DNA from: Klebsiella quasivariicola
GTDB lineage: Bacteria > Pseudomonadota > Gammaproteobacteria > Enterobacterales > Enterobacteriaceae
Direction: 5' to 3'
DNA length: 64,000 bases
NCBI RefSeq assembly: GCF_002269255.1
Contig: NZ_CP022823.1
Span: 4,712,001 to 4,776,000, forward strand
Shown here piece after piece: positions 26,268 to 35,590 of this stretch (the stretch's first letter is position 1; the number at the start of each line of letters is the position of its first letter). A program made the position numbers and the translations under genes. A model generated the notes under the pieces. That model did not search any database. It was given only the letters and a program-made list of their open reading frames with translations, and was not told where the DNA came from.

Positions 26268-27935
26268 GTGGCTCAATTCGTTTATACCATGCATCGTGTC
26301 GGCAAAGTGGTTCCGCCGAAACGTCATATTTTGAAAAATATCTCCCTCAGCTTCTTCCCTGGCGCGAAAATCGGTGTGCTCGGTCTGAACGGCGCCGGTA
26401 AGTCTACCCTGCTGCGCATCATGGCCGGTATCGACACCGAGATCGAAGGTGAAGCGCGTCCGCAGCCTGGCATCAAAATCGGCTACCTGCCGCAGGAGCC
26501 GCAGCTCAACCCGGAGCACACCGTGCGCGAGTCCGTTGAAGAAGCGGTCGCCGAAGTGGTTAACGCGCTGAAGGGTCTGGACGAAGTGTATGCCAAATAC
26601 GCCGAGCCGGATGCGGACTTCGATAAGCTTGCCGCCCAGCAAGGCAAGTTCGAAGAGATTATCCAGGCGCACGACGGCCACAACCTGAACGTCCAGCTGG
26701 AGCGCGCGGCCGATGCCCTGCGCCTGCCGGACTGGGATGCGAAAATCGCGAATCTTTCCGGTGGTGAACGCCGCCGCGTCGCGCTGTGCCGCCTGCTGCT
26801 GGAAAAACCAGATATGCTGCTGCTCGATGAACCGACTAACCACCTGGACGCCGAGTCCGTCGCCTGGCTGGAACGCTTCCTGCACGATTTCGAAGGCACC
26901 GTGGTGGCGATTACCCACGACCGTTACTTCCTCGATAACGTCGCCGGCTGGATCCTCGAACTTGACCGCGGCGAAGGTATTCCGTGGGAAGGCAACTACT
27001 CCTCCTGGCTGGAGCAGAAAGATCAGCGTCTGGCGCAGGAAGCTTCTCAGGAAGCCGCACGCCGCAAATCAATCGAGAAAGAGCTCGAGTGGGTTCGCCA
27101 GGGCGCAAAAGGCCGTCAGTCCAAGGGCAAAGCCCGTCTGGCGCGCTTTGAAGAGCTTAACAACGTCGAATACCAGAAACGTAACGAGACCAACGAACTG
27201 TTCATTCCGCCAGGCCCACGTCTGGGCGATAAGGTTCTGGAAGTCAGCCACCTGCGCAAATCCTACGGCGACCGCGTGCTGATCGACGATCTGAGCTTCT
27301 CGGTACCGAAAGGCGCTATCGTCGGCATCATCGGTCCGAACGGCGCGGGTAAATCCACCCTGTTCCGCATGATGTCTGGCCAGGAACAGCCTGATTCCGG
27401 CACCATCACCCTGGGTGATACCGTTAAGCTGGCCTCCGTCGATCAGTTCCGCGACGCGATGGACAACAGCAAGACCGTGTGGGAAGAGGTCTCCGGCGGC
27501 CTGGATATCATGAAGATCGGCAACACCGAGATGCCGAGCCGCGCCTACGTGGGCCGCTTTAACTTTAAAGGCGTCGACCAGGGTAAACGCGTTGGCGAGC
27601 TGTCCGGCGGTGAACGCGGTCGTCTGCACCTGGCGAAACTGCTGCAGGTCGGCGGTAACGTCCTGCTGCTCGATGAACCAACCAACGACCTGGATATCGA
27701 AACCCTGCGCGCGCTGGAAAACGCCCTGCTGGAGTTCCCGGGCTGCGCGATGGTTATCTCGCACGACCGCTGGTTCCTTGACCGTATCGCCACCCACATT
27801 CTGGATTACCAGGATGAAGGTAAAGTTGAGTTCTTCGAAGGTAACTTTACCGAGTACGAAGAGTACAAGAAACGCACCCTCGGCGCCGACGCGCTGGAGC
27901 CGAAGCGAATCAAGTACAAACGTATCTCAAAATAA
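26268..27935 (+). CDS. ettA: Energy-dependent translational throttle protein EttA
   Basis: ABC-F protein of 555 residues that binds the ribosomal E site and gates entry into elongation according to the ATP/ADP ratio. It has two ATPase domains with Walker A GLNGAGKST (39-47) and GPNGAGKST in the second half, signatures LSGGERRRV and LSGGERGRL, Walker B LLLDEPTNHLD and LLLDEPTNDLD, and a linker arm between them. It starts with GTG at 26268 behind AGAGGCGAAG. There are no membrane segments. A terminator and a REP-type repeat follow. Confidence 0.97.
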   Translation: MAQFVYTMHRVGKVVPPKRHILKNISLSFFPGAKIGVLGLNGAGKSTLLRIMAGIDTEIEGEARPQPGIKIGYLPQEPQLNPEHTVRESVEEAVAEVVNALKGLDEVYAKYAEPDADFDKLAAQQGKFEEIIQAHDGHNLNVQLERAADALRLPDWDAKIANLSGGERRRVALCRLLLEKPDMLLLDEPTNHLDAESVAWLERFLHDFEGTVVAITHDRYFLDNVAGWILELDRGEGIPWEGNYSSWLEQKDQRLAQEASQEAARRKSIEKELEWVRQGAKGRQSKGKARLARFEELNNVEYQKRNETNELFIPPGPRLGDKVLEVSHLRKSYGDRVLIDDLSFSVPKGAIVGIIGPNGAGKSTLFRMMSGQEQPDSGTITLGDTVKLASVDQFRDAMDNSKTVWEEVSGGLDIMKIGNTEMPSRAYVGRFNFKGVDQGKRVGELSGGERGRLHLAKLLQVGGNVLLLDEPTNDLDIETLRALENALLEFPGCAMVISHDRWFLDRIATHILDYQDEGKVEFFEGNFTEYEEYKKRTLGADALEPKRIKYKRISK

Positions 27936-27941
27936 AATGCA

Positions 27942-27967
27942 AAAAGGCAACACAAGTTGCCTTTTTT
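27942..27967 (+). terminator. ettA terminator
   Basis: AAAAAGGCAAC pairs with GTTGCCTTTTT around an ACAA loop, ending in six T. Confidence 0.9.
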
Positions 27968-27975
27968 AATGTTTG

Positions 27976-28013
27976 CTCCCTCTCCCATTGGGAGAGGGTC
28001 GGGGTGAGGGCTA
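27976..28013. repeat. REP-like palindromic repeat
   Basis: CCCTCTCCCATTGGGAGAGGG followed by a GGGGTGAGGGC tail is the familiar enterobacterial intergenic repeat of the -CCCTCTCCC- type. It lies in the short gap where ettA and nadR converge. Confidence 0.72.
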
Positions 28014-28028
28014 CAGGCCGCAGAGGAC

Positions 28029-29261
28029 CTACCCCTGCTCGCCCATCAGCTGCTTCACCAGCTCAACGCAGCGCAGGAAGCGCGAATCGTAGTCTGACTC
28101 TTTAACATGGACAAATTCGATCTCGTTCTCTTTCAGCAGCGACACCAGCAGCGACTGAAACTCTTTACGATCCACCGAACTTCCAAGACTGCGCAGTCCA
28201 TCGGCCACCCACGGGGTATTGTTCTCCAGCAGGATCACCAGGTCGAAACGGTATTCATCAATCAGCGCCTGCACGAACGGGTGCTCACGCCCCTCGTACT
28301 TCAGGCAGAAGGCCTGAGTGCTGACGAAGTCGGTATCGATAAACGCCACCTTGTTGGCGTATTTCACTGCAAAATCAATATACTGCGCATGCCCGAGGGC
28401 AATTTTATCGTAATCCGAATACTGGAGCGCCATCTCATCACCGCCGAGATGCGAAAAGACATAATCGCGGCCATACTCCCAGGCGCTGGTGGTGTTGAAG
28501 ATATTGGCGAGCTTATTGACCAGCGTCGATTTACCGCTCGACTCGCCGCCGAGGATCGCCACCGTCCGCACAAAGAACGGTTTCACTTCCGTCGGAATAT
28601 ATTCCCAGTAGCGGAATGGGTTCTCGCGGATCTGCCCGCCGCTAATATTCATAAAGGACCGCTTAGGATCGATAAGCACCGTCTCGATCCCCAGATGCTC
28701 AAGGTATTGCGGCGCATCGGCCTCTTCCGAGGTATAGATCCGGTTCGGCTCGATCCCTTTTTCACTCATGAACGCGCGGATCCCATGGCTCCAGACGTCC
28801 CAGCCGTGCGGATAGGGCTCCATCCCCTCTTCATTGAAGGCGTGGATGCGAATATTCTTCTGATATTTAAAGGTCTGCAGCAGCCAGCGCAGGCGGTCAG
28901 GCACCGTCGGCTGCTGCGACATGGCGCTCTCTTCGAACAGCTCGCGGTCGCGGGTATCGTCATAGCCCATAATGATATGCAGCTCGTCGACCTGGCTACA
29001 GGCGCGCTGTATCAGATAGATATGCCCGGTATGCAGCGGGTAAAACTTACCAAACACCACCCCGACGCTTTTCTGCCGACGGGGAAACTCCAGCCCGAGA
29101 AAACGATGCAGCGCTTCAAGCTTCTGCGCGCTCGGGCTTTTGATTTTGGCATTCAGCAGCTGGCTGAGATACCCCTTGGTCATTCCGCTGGCTTCCGCCA
29201 CCTGCTGCAGGGTACAGCCTTTCTGCTTAATGGCGCTTTTTAAATAGTCAAATGACGACAT
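28029..29261 (-). CDS. nadR: NadR: NAD regulator, NMN adenylyltransferase and nicotinamide riboside kinase
   Basis: Three-function protein of 410 residues. An N-terminal helix-turn-helix (about 1-60, CTLQQVAEASGMTKGYLSQLL) represses NAD synthesis genes. A central NMN adenylyltransferase domain has GKFYPLHTGH at 71-80 and ISGGQIRENP at 206-215. A C-terminal riboside kinase has the P-loop GGESSGKST at 238-246. Length equals the E. coli protein. It starts 21 bp past the radA stop, so it may be cotranscribed with serB-radA. Confidence 0.97.
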   Translation of the reverse strand: MSSFDYLKSAIKQKGCTLQQVAEASGMTKGYLSQLLNAKIKSPSAQKLEALHRFLGLEFPRRQKSVGVVFGKFYPLHTGHIYLIQRACSQVDELHIIMGYDDTRDRELFEESAMSQQPTVPDRLRWLLQTFKYQKNIRIHAFNEEGMEPYPHGWDVWSHGIRAFMSEKGIEPNRIYTSEEADAPQYLEHLGIETVLIDPKRSFMNISGGQIRENPFRYWEYIPTEVKPFFVRTVAILGGESSGKSTLVNKLANIFNTTSAWEYGRDYVFSHLGGDEMALQYSDYDKIALGHAQYIDFAVKYANKVAFIDTDFVSTQAFCLKYEGREHPFVQALIDEYRFDLVILLENNTPWVADGLRSLGSSVDRKEFQSLLVSLLKENEIEFVHVKESDYDSRFLRCVELVKQLMGEQG

Positions 29262-29282
29262 CGCTAATCTCCTTTTAACTTA

Positions 29283-30665
29283 TTATAAGTCGTCAAAAAC
29301 GCTTAGCGCGTCTGAAAGCTTTTTCACACCAAAGATTTGCATGCCTTCCGGTACTTTTTTCGGCACATTGGCCGCCGGGACGATGGCGCGGCGGAAACCG
29401 TGCTTCGCCGCTTCCGAGATACGTTCCTGGCCGCTCGGCACCGGACGAATTTCGCCCGCCAGCCCCACTTCGCCAAAGACCACCAGATCCTGCGGCAGCG
29501 GACGGTCGCGCAGGCTGGAAACCATCGCCAGCAGCAACGCCAGATCGGCGCTGGTTTCCGTGACCTTCACCCCGCCGACCACGTTGACGAAGACGTCCTG
29601 ATCGGCCATCTGCAGGCCGCCGTGACGATGCAGCACCGCCAGCAGGATCGCCAGACGGTTCTGTTCCAGCCCCACCGCCACGCGGCGCGGATTGGACATC
29701 ATCGAGTGATCCACCAGCGCCTGGATCTCCACCAGCAGCGGACGAGTCCCTTCCCAGACCACCATCACCGAACTGCCGGAGGTGATTTCATCTCCCCGGC
29801 TGAGGAAGATAGCGGAGGGGTTGCTGACTTCGCGCAGGCCCTGCTCGGTCATGGCAAAAACGCCGAGTTCATTGACCGCGCCAAAGCGGTTTTTATGGCT
29901 GCGCAACGTGCGGAAACGGGAATCGGCATCGCCGTCCAGCAGCACCGAGCAGTCGATACAGTGCTCCAGCACCTTCGGACCGGCCAGCGAACCGTCTTTG
30001 GTGACGTGGCCGACCATCACAATCGCCACGCCGCGAGTTTTGGCAAAGCGCGTCAGATAGGCCGCAGTTTCACGTACCTGGGCGACGCTGCCCGGCGACG
30101 ACTGCACGTCGGCCATATGCATCACCTGAATGGAGTCGATGACCATCAGCTGCGGCTTTTCTTCATCGGCGATCTGGCAGATCTGCTCAATGCTGGTTTC
30201 TGAGAGCATATTCAGGTTGGCCGTCGGCAACCCGAGACGATGGGCGCGCATCGCCACCTGCTGCAGGGACTCCTCCCCGGTGACGTACAGCGTTTTCATC
30301 CCCTCCGCCAGTTTGCAGAGGGTTTGCAGCAACAGCGTCGATTTCCCGGCGCCGGGGTTGCCGCCAATCAGGATCGCGCTGCCCGGCACTACGCCGCCGC
30401 CCAGCACGCGGTCAAACTCTTTAAAGCCGGTGGAAAAGCGCGGCAGCGCCTCCAGGCTGATATCTGACAGCTTCTGCACCTTCGACACGCCGGCGTTACC
30501 GGCATAGCCTGAAAGACGCTCGTTTCTCGCCACCTGCGGCGACGCGGCGATGCGCATCTCGGTGATGGTGTTCCAGGCATGGCAGGCGCTGCACTGCCCC
30601 TGCCAGCGCGGATAATCCGCACCACATTCATTACAGACAAATGCGCGTTTTGGAGCTTTCGCCAC
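29283..30665 (-). CDS. radA: DNA repair protein RadA
   Basis: RecA-like helicase of 460 residues that drives branch migration in recombinational repair. A zinc finger at the N-terminus uses C11, C14, C25 and C28. The ATPase core has Walker A GGNPGAGKST near residue 95, and the RadA-specific HKNRFG motif follows near 255. A Lon-protease-like C-terminal domain lacks protease function in this family. The start lies 9 bp after the serB stop, which points to a serB-radA-nadR operon. Confidence 0.97.
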   Translation of the reverse strand: MAKAPKRAFVCNECGADYPRWQGQCSACHAWNTITEMRIAASPQVARNERLSGYAGNAGVSKVQKLSDISLEALPRFSTGFKEFDRVLGGGVVPGSAILIGGNPGAGKSTLLLQTLCKLAEGMKTLYVTGEESLQQVAMRAHRLGLPTANLNMLSETSIEQICQIADEEKPQLMVIDSIQVMHMADVQSSPGSVAQVRETAAYLTRFAKTRGVAIVMVGHVTKDGSLAGPKVLEHCIDCSVLLDGDADSRFRTLRSHKNRFGAVNELGVFAMTEQGLREVSNPSAIFLSRGDEITSGSSVMVVWEGTRPLLVEIQALVDHSMMSNPRRVAVGLEQNRLAILLAVLHRHGGLQMADQDVFVNVVGGVKVTETSADLALLLAMVSSLRDRPLPQDLVVFGEVGLAGEIRPVPSGQERISEAAKHGFRRAIVPAANVPKKVPEGMQIFGVKKLSDALSVFDDL

Positions 30666-30674
30666 GTTTACCTC

Positions 30675-31646
30675 TTACTTTTGGTTCATGCTGCCCGAGA
30701 GAATACAGAATACCCCCATCAGGTCAGCGTGGCGGATAGTCACTTCCGCCTGTTCATTCACTTTGGGCTTCGCGTGATAGGCAATGCCGAGGCCTGCCGC
30801 CTTAATCATCGGCAGGTCGTTGGCGCCATCACCGATAGCCACGGTTTGCGCCGTTGGGATCTCATACTTTTCCGCCAGCTTGCGCAACGTATTGGCTTTA
30901 TATTTCGCATCGACGATATCGCCGAGTACGTTGCCGGTAAGTTTACCGTCGCGGATCTCCAGCTCATTGGCGAACACCGCGTCAAGATGCAGCTTGTCGC
31001 GCAGGTACTCTGCAAAGAAGGTGAAGCCGCCGGAGGCGATGGCCACTTTCCAGCCCTGCGTTTCCAGCTTGAGCACCAGCTGTGCCAGGCCCGGCATCAG
31101 CGGCAGCGCGTCGCGCACCTGCAGCAAAATACTGGCATCGGCGTCTTTCAGCGTCGCCACGCGCTGGCGCAGGCTGGCGGTGAAGTCCAGCTCCCCGCGC
31201 ATCGCCCGCTCGGTCACTTCCGAGACCAGCTCGCCGGTGCCGGCCAGTTTCGCAATCTCATCAATGCATTCGATCTGGATCGCCGTGGAGTCCATGTCCA
31301 TCACCAGCAGGCCCGGCGTGCGCAGATGGGGGATTTTACCCAATGGCGCGACGTCCAGCCCCGCCTCATGCGCCAGTCGCGTCGCACGCGGGGTAAGCGA
31401 CCCCGCCAGGCGGATCACCTGGTAATCCTCGACTACCCAGGAGGCGACGATCACTAACGCGGCGCCCAGCTCACGCTGCCACGCCGTCAGCCGACGTTTA
31501 TCCAGCCCACGACCATACAGCAGCCAGCCGCTGCGCCCGGCGTGATAATCCAGCGGCATGACCTCATCGCCGCTCAGGGAAAGCGGCAACCCAGGCCACA
31601 GGGAAACGTCTTCGGGCAGGTCGCACCAGGTCAAACTGTTAGGCAT
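30675..31646 (-). CDS. serB: Phosphoserine phosphatase
   Basis: HAD-family phosphatase of 323 residues that removes phosphate from phosphoserine, the last step of serine synthesis. The catalytic motif DMDST is at 117-121, after an N-terminal ACT-like region. SGGFTFF and GDGANDLPMI supply the later HAD motifs. The frame extends seven codons, but MPNSLTWCDLPEDV is the usual start. It is divergent from smp and heads the run serB-radA-nadR. Confidence 0.97.
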   Translation of the reverse strand: MPNSLTWCDLPEDVSLWPGLPLSLSGDEVMPLDYHAGRSGWLLYGRGLDKRRLTAWQRELGAALVIVASWVVEDYQVIRLAGSLTPRATRLAHEAGLDVAPLGKIPHLRTPGLLVMDMDSTAIQIECIDEIAKLAGTGELVSEVTERAMRGELDFTASLRQRVATLKDADASILLQVRDALPLMPGLAQLVLKLETQGWKVAIASGGFTFFAEYLRDKLHLDAVFANELEIRDGKLTGNVLGDIVDAKYKANTLRKLAEKYEIPTAQTVAIGDGANDLPMIKAAGLGIAYHAKPKVNEQAEVTIRHADLMGVFCILSGSMNQK

Positions 31647-31750
31647 TACGGCTCCACATCTCTTCATTCAGGCGAGGAAAATAACGCATGAGGCTACCTT
31701 GTAACCAGCGCTTCTGGCAACATTAAGCTGCAAATTTTCAAAGGTGGAAT

Positions 31751-32398
31751 ATGGTTCGCGCAAAACTGAAATTCCGGCTGCATCGTGCGGTCATTGTTCT
31801 TATCTGTCTGGCCCTGCTCGTCGCACTGATGCAGGGCGCCTCGTGGTTCAGCCAGAACAGTCAGAAACAACGCAATCCGCAGCTGGAAGAGCTGGCCCGC
31901 ACGCTGGCGCAGCAGGTGGTGCTGAATCTCGTGCCGCTGATGCGCAGCGAAACACCGGACGAGAAGCGCATTAATCAACTGTTGACGCAGCTGACCCACA
32001 ACAGCCGCGTTCTCGACGCCGGCGTTTATGATGAACAGGGCGACCTGGTGGCTCGTTCTGGCGAAAGCGTCGAGGTTCGTGACCGGCTGGCGCTGGATGG
32101 CAAAAAAGCCGGCGGCTACTTCAACCAGCAAATTGTCGAACCGGTGCCGGGGAAAAATGGCCCGCTGGGCTATCTGCGTCTGACCCTCGATACCCATACC
32201 CTGGCGACCGAGGCGCAGCAGGTGGATAATACCACCAATATCTTACGCCTGATGCTGTTACTGTCCCTGGCGATCGGCGTGGTGCTGACCCGCACGCTGC
32301 TGCAGGGCAAACGCACCCGCTGGCAGCAATCGCCCTTCCTGCTCACCGCCAACAAGCCGGTTGAGGATGAAGACGATGAAAAGAAAGGAAATCTATAA
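31751..32398 (+). CDS. smp: Membrane protein Smp (YtjB/AhpA type)
   Basis: Inner-membrane protein of 215 residues with one helix at about 12-31 and another at about 162-181, and a periplasmic loop between them containing RLALDGKKAGGYFNQ and PLGYLRLTLDT. That layout resembles a receptor-like sensor loop. The C-terminal tail is acidic and cytoplasmic. It is divergent from serB and overlaps the lplA start by one base (TAATG), so the two are coupled, as in E. coli. Its function is not established. Confidence 0.88.
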   Translation: MVRAKLKFRLHRAVIVLICLALLVALMQGASWFSQNSQKQRNPQLEELARTLAQQVVLNLVPLMRSETPDEKRINQLLTQLTHNSRVLDAGVYDEQGDLVARSGESVEVRDRLALDGKKAGGYFNQQIVEPVPGKNGPLGYLRLTLDTHTLATEAQQVDNTTNILRLMLLLSLAIGVVLTRTLLQGKRTRWQQSPFLLTANKPVEDEDDEKKGNL

Positions 32399-33414
32399 TG
32401 TCCACATTGCGCCTCCTGCTCTCTGACTCTTACGACCCATGGTTCAACCTGGCGGTCGAGGAGTGTATTTTCCGCCAGATGCCCGCCACCCAGCGGGTGC
32501 TGTTCCTCTGGCGTAACGCCGATACCGTGGTCATCGGCCGCGCACAGAACCCGTGGAAGGAGTGTAATACCCGACGCATGGAAGAGGACCACGTGCGGCT
32601 GGCCCGTCGCAGCAGCGGCGGCGGCGCGGTATTTCACGACCTCGGCAATACCTGCTTTACTTTTATGGCGGGCAAACCGGAGTACGATAAAACCGTCTCC
32701 ACCGCTATCGTGCTGGCGGCGCTCAATTCACTCGGCGTAACCGCTGAAGCCTCCGGGCGCAACGATCTGGTGGTCAAAACTGATAACGGCGATCGCAAGG
32801 TGTCTGGTTCCGCCTATCGTGAGACCATGGACCGTGGTTTTCATCACGGTACCCTGCTGCTGAATGCTGATTTAAGCCGCCTCGCTAACTACCTTAACCC
32901 GGACCAGAAAAAGCTACAGGCCAAAGGCATCACCTCGGTGCGCGGGCGTGTAGCGAACCTGGTTGAGCTGCTGCCGGGCATAACTCATCAGCAGATTTGC
33001 GAGGCCATTCAGGAAGCGTTCTTCAGCCATTACGGCGAACGGGTGGACGCCGAGGTGATCTCCCCGGACAACACGCCGGATCTGCCGAATTTTGCTGAGA
33101 CCTTTGCCCGTCAGAGTAGTTGGGAGTGGAACTTCGGCCAGGCGCCGGCCTTCTCTCATCTGCTGGACGAGCGCTTCCCCTGGGGCGGCGTTGAGCTGCA
33201 TTTTGACGTCGAAAAAGGCCACATCACCCGCGCTAAGGCCTTTACCGATAGCCTGAACCCGGCGCCGCTGGAGGCCCTGGCGGCTCGTTTAGTTGGCTGT
33301 CAGTATCGGGCAGAAGTCTTGCAGCAGCAGTGTGAAGCGCTGATTGGGGATTTCCCGGAGCAGGAAGCGGAACTGAAACAACTGTCGGCGTGGGTGGCCG
33401 GCGCGGTGCGCTGA
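32398..33414 (+). CDS. lplA: Lipoate-protein ligase A
   Basis: Activates free lipoate with ATP and attaches it to lysines of E2 and GcvH proteins. It has 338 residues, with the lipoyl-AMP loop RRSSGGGAVFHD at 70-81, the active lysine in DRKVSGSAYR near 133-140, and an accessory C-terminal domain from about residue 250. The start overlaps smp by one base, with AAGGAAAT upstream. It converges with the deo operon. Confidence 0.97.
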   Translation: MSTLRLLLSDSYDPWFNLAVEECIFRQMPATQRVLFLWRNADTVVIGRAQNPWKECNTRRMEEDHVRLARRSSGGGAVFHDLGNTCFTFMAGKPEYDKTVSTAIVLAALNSLGVTAEASGRNDLVVKTDNGDRKVSGSAYRETMDRGFHHGTLLLNADLSRLANYLNPDQKKLQAKGITSVRGRVANLVELLPGITHQQICEAIQEAFFSHYGERVDAEVISPDNTPDLPNFAETFARQSSWEWNFGQAPAFSHLLDERFPWGGVELHFDVEKGHITRAKAFTDSLNPAPLEALAARLVGCQYRAEVLQQQCEALIGDFPEQEAELKQLSAWVAGAVR

Positions 33415-33415
33415 T

Positions 33416-33440
33416 AAAAAGCCCGCTGCGCTTAGCGGGC
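33416..33440 (-). terminator. deo operon terminator
   Basis: GCCCGCT and AGCGGGC pair around a 6-base loop; on the reverse strand five T follow. It fits the end of the deoCABD transcript better than the end of lplA, which would have no U tract. Confidence 0.82.
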
Positions 33441-33450
33441 CTGGAAAACC

Positions 33451-33483
33451 GTAGGCCGGGTCAGGCGAAGCCGCCACCCGGCA
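33451..33483. repeat. REP element after deoD
   Basis: GTAGGCCGGGTCAGGCGAAG followed by CCGCCACCCGGC is a typical REP palindrome, between the deoD stop and its terminator. Confidence 0.88.
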
Positions 33484-33492
33484 CAACAGCTC

Positions 33493-34212
33493 TTACTCTT
33501 TATCGCCCAGCAGCACGGATTCCAGCGCGATTTTGATCATGTCGTTGAACGTGGTCTGACGCTCCGCAGCAGTGGTCTGCTCGTGGGTACGGATGTGGTC
33601 GGAGACGGTGCAGATGGTCAGCGCTTTCGCGCCGAACTCCGCCGCCACGCCATAGATACCCGCCGCTTCCATTTCCACGCCCAGAATGCCGTATTTTTCC
33701 ATCACGTCAAACATGGACGGGTCTGGCGTATAGAACAGGTCAGCGGAGAAAATGTTGCCGACGCGCGCGTCAACGCCCAGCGCTTTCGCCGCGTCTACCG
33801 CGTTACGCACCATGCCGAAATCAGCAATCGCCGCGAAATCATGGTCTTTGAAACGCAGACGGTTCACTTTAGAGTCGGTGCACGCGCCCATGCCGATCAC
33901 CACGTCACGCAGTTTGACATCTTCACGCACCGCGCCGCAGGAGCCGACGCGAATGATTTTCTTCACGCCGAAATCGGTGATCAGCTCTTTGGTGTAGATA
34001 GAGCAGGACGGGATACCCATCCCGTGGCCCATCACGGAGATTTTGCGGCCTTTATAGGTGCCGGTGAAGCCCAGCATGCCGCGCACGTTGTTCACTTCAC
34101 GCACGTCTTCAAGGAAGGTTTCTGCAATGTGCTTGGCGCGCAGCGGGTCGCCCGGCATCAGCACGACGTCAGCGAAATCGCCCATTTCTGCGTTAATGTG
34201 TGGAGTTGCCAT
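33493..34212 (-). CDS. deoD: Purine nucleoside phosphorylase DeoD
   Basis: Hexameric phosphorylase of 239 residues that splits purine (deoxy)nucleosides with phosphate to base and (deoxy)ribose 1-phosphate. The phosphate-binding stretch LMPGDPLRAKHIAE sits at the N-terminus, RVGSCGA in the middle, and catalytic Asp in TVSDHIRTHEQTT. It is the last gene of deoCABD and lies 102 bp after deoB across a REP pair. Confidence 0.98.
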   Translation of the reverse strand: MATPHINAEMGDFADVVLMPGDPLRAKHIAETFLEDVREVNNVRGMLGFTGTYKGRKISVMGHGMGIPSCSIYTKELITDFGVKKIIRVGSCGAVREDVKLRDVVIGMGACTDSKVNRLRFKDHDFAAIADFGMVRNAVDAAKALGVDARVGNIFSADLFYTPDPSMFDVMEKYGILGVEMEAAGIYGVAAEFGAKALTICTVSDHIRTHEQTTAAERQTTFNDMIKIALESVLLGDKE

Positions 34213-34240
34213 CTTCAGTTCCTTTTACATTGTTGTTTTT

Positions 34241-34309
34241 GCCGGGTGGCGGCTACGCCTTACCCGGCCTACAAATCGTAGGCCCGGATCGCTGTGCGCC
34301 ACCGGGCAA
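34241..34309. repeat. REP pair (BIME) between deoB and deoD
   Basis: Two REP palindromes in opposite orientation: GCCGGGTGGCGGCTACGCC... at 34241-34271 and GTAGGCCCGGATCGC... at 34278-34308. Confidence 0.88.
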
Positions 34310-34314
34310 TGACC

Positions 34315-35538
34315 TCAGAACATGGCTTTGCCATATTCCATGTCAGACGTACCAAAGTATTTCGCGAGAGTCTGGCCGATATCGGCGAAGGTTTCGCGGT
34401 GACCGAGCGAACCTGGCTTCACTTTCGGGCCGTACACCAGCACCGGGATATGCTCGCGGGTGTGGTCAGTACCGGTCCAGGTCGGGTCGCAGCCGTGGTC
34501 GGCGGTGAGGATCAGAATGTCATCTTCTCCAACCAGCTCCATCAGCTCCGGCAGACGGCGGTCAAACAGCTCCAGACCTGCTGCATAGCCGGCAACGTCA
34601 CGACGGTGACCCCAGGAGGAGTCAAAGTCGACGAAGTTAGTAAAGACGATGGTCTCGTCGCCCGCTTCTTTCATCTCTTTGATGGTCGCGTCGAACAGCG
34701 CGTCCAGCCCGGTGGCTTTCACTTTCTTAGTGATGCCGCAGTTGGCGTAGATGTCGGCGATTTTACCCACGGACACCACGTGGCCGTTCTTCTCGTCAAC
34801 CAGCTTCTGCAGCACGGTCGGCGCCGGCGGCTCGACCGCCAGGTCGTGACGGTTGCCGGTACGCTGGAAGTTACCGGCTTTATCGCCGATGAACGGACGG
34901 GCAATAACGCGGCCAATGTTGTAGCCACCTTCGGTCAGCTCTTCGCGGGCGATTTCGCACAGCTCATACAGCTTGTCGAGGCCGAAAGTCTCTTCATGGC
35001 AGGCGATCTGGAACACCGAGTCCGCCGAGGTATAGAAAATCGGTTTCCCGGTTTTCATGTGCTCTTCGCCGAGCTGATCGAGGATCACCGTCCCGGAAGA
35101 GTGGCAGTTGCCGAGGTAGCCCGGCAGGTTGGCACGCTTCACCAGCTTATCCAGCAGCTCCTGCGGGAAGCTGTTTTCATGATCGCTGAAGTAGCCCCAG
35201 TCAAACAGCACTGGCACGCCAGCGATTTCCCAGTGGCCGGACGGCGTATCTTTACCGGAAGAGAGTTCATGCGCCCAGGCATAGGCGCCAATCACGTCGG
35301 CATTGCCATCCATTCCGGCGGCAATTTTACCGGTAGAACCTTCATGCGCTTTCACCAGCCCCAGACGGGTCAGGTTCGGTAAATTCAGCGGGCCTTTGCG
35401 GCCATTGTCAGCCTCGCCTTTGGCGCAGGCTTCTGCAATGTGGCCCAGCGTATCGGCGCCGACGTCGCCAAAGCGGTCTGCGTCTTCCGTTGCACCAATC
35501 CCAAAGGAGTCCAGCACCATGATAAATGCACGTTTCAT
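34315..35538 (-). CDS. deoB: Phosphopentomutase DeoB
   Basis: Alkaline-phosphatase-fold mutase of 407 residues that turns (deoxy)ribose 1-phosphate into the 5-phosphate. Metal-binding D10 is in MVLDSFGIG; DTPSGHWEI holds the phospho-acceptor region, and LTADHGCDPTWTGTDHTRE the second metal cluster. The frame extends four codons up to an ATG, but the ATG at 35538 has GGAGAAC at proper spacing and gives the E. coli length. It follows deoA by 52 bp. Confidence 0.98.
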   Translation of the reverse strand: MKRAFIMVLDSFGIGATEDADRFGDVGADTLGHIAEACAKGEADNGRKGPLNLPNLTRLGLVKAHEGSTGKIAAGMDGNADVIGAYAWAHELSSGKDTPSGHWEIAGVPVLFDWGYFSDHENSFPQELLDKLVKRANLPGYLGNCHSSGTVILDQLGEEHMKTGKPIFYTSADSVFQIACHEETFGLDKLYELCEIAREELTEGGYNIGRVIARPFIGDKAGNFQRTGNRHDLAVEPPAPTVLQKLVDEKNGHVVSVGKIADIYANCGITKKVKATGLDALFDATIKEMKEAGDETIVFTNFVDFDSSWGHRRDVAGYAAGLELFDRRLPELMELVGEDDILILTADHGCDPTWTGTDHTREHIPVLVYGPKVKPGSLGHRETFADIGQTLAKYFGTSDMEYGKAMF

Positions 35539-35590
35539 CTTGTTCTCCATACATCTTGCGCTGCAAAAAAGCGATCAGATCAGTATATCG

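Noticed and set aside
28107..29243. A 378-codon frame antisense to nadR
   Set aside because: It mirrors the wobble-position bias of nadR and has no recognisable motif. Similar long shadows lie opposite thrC, thrB, deoB and opgB and were rejected for the same reason.
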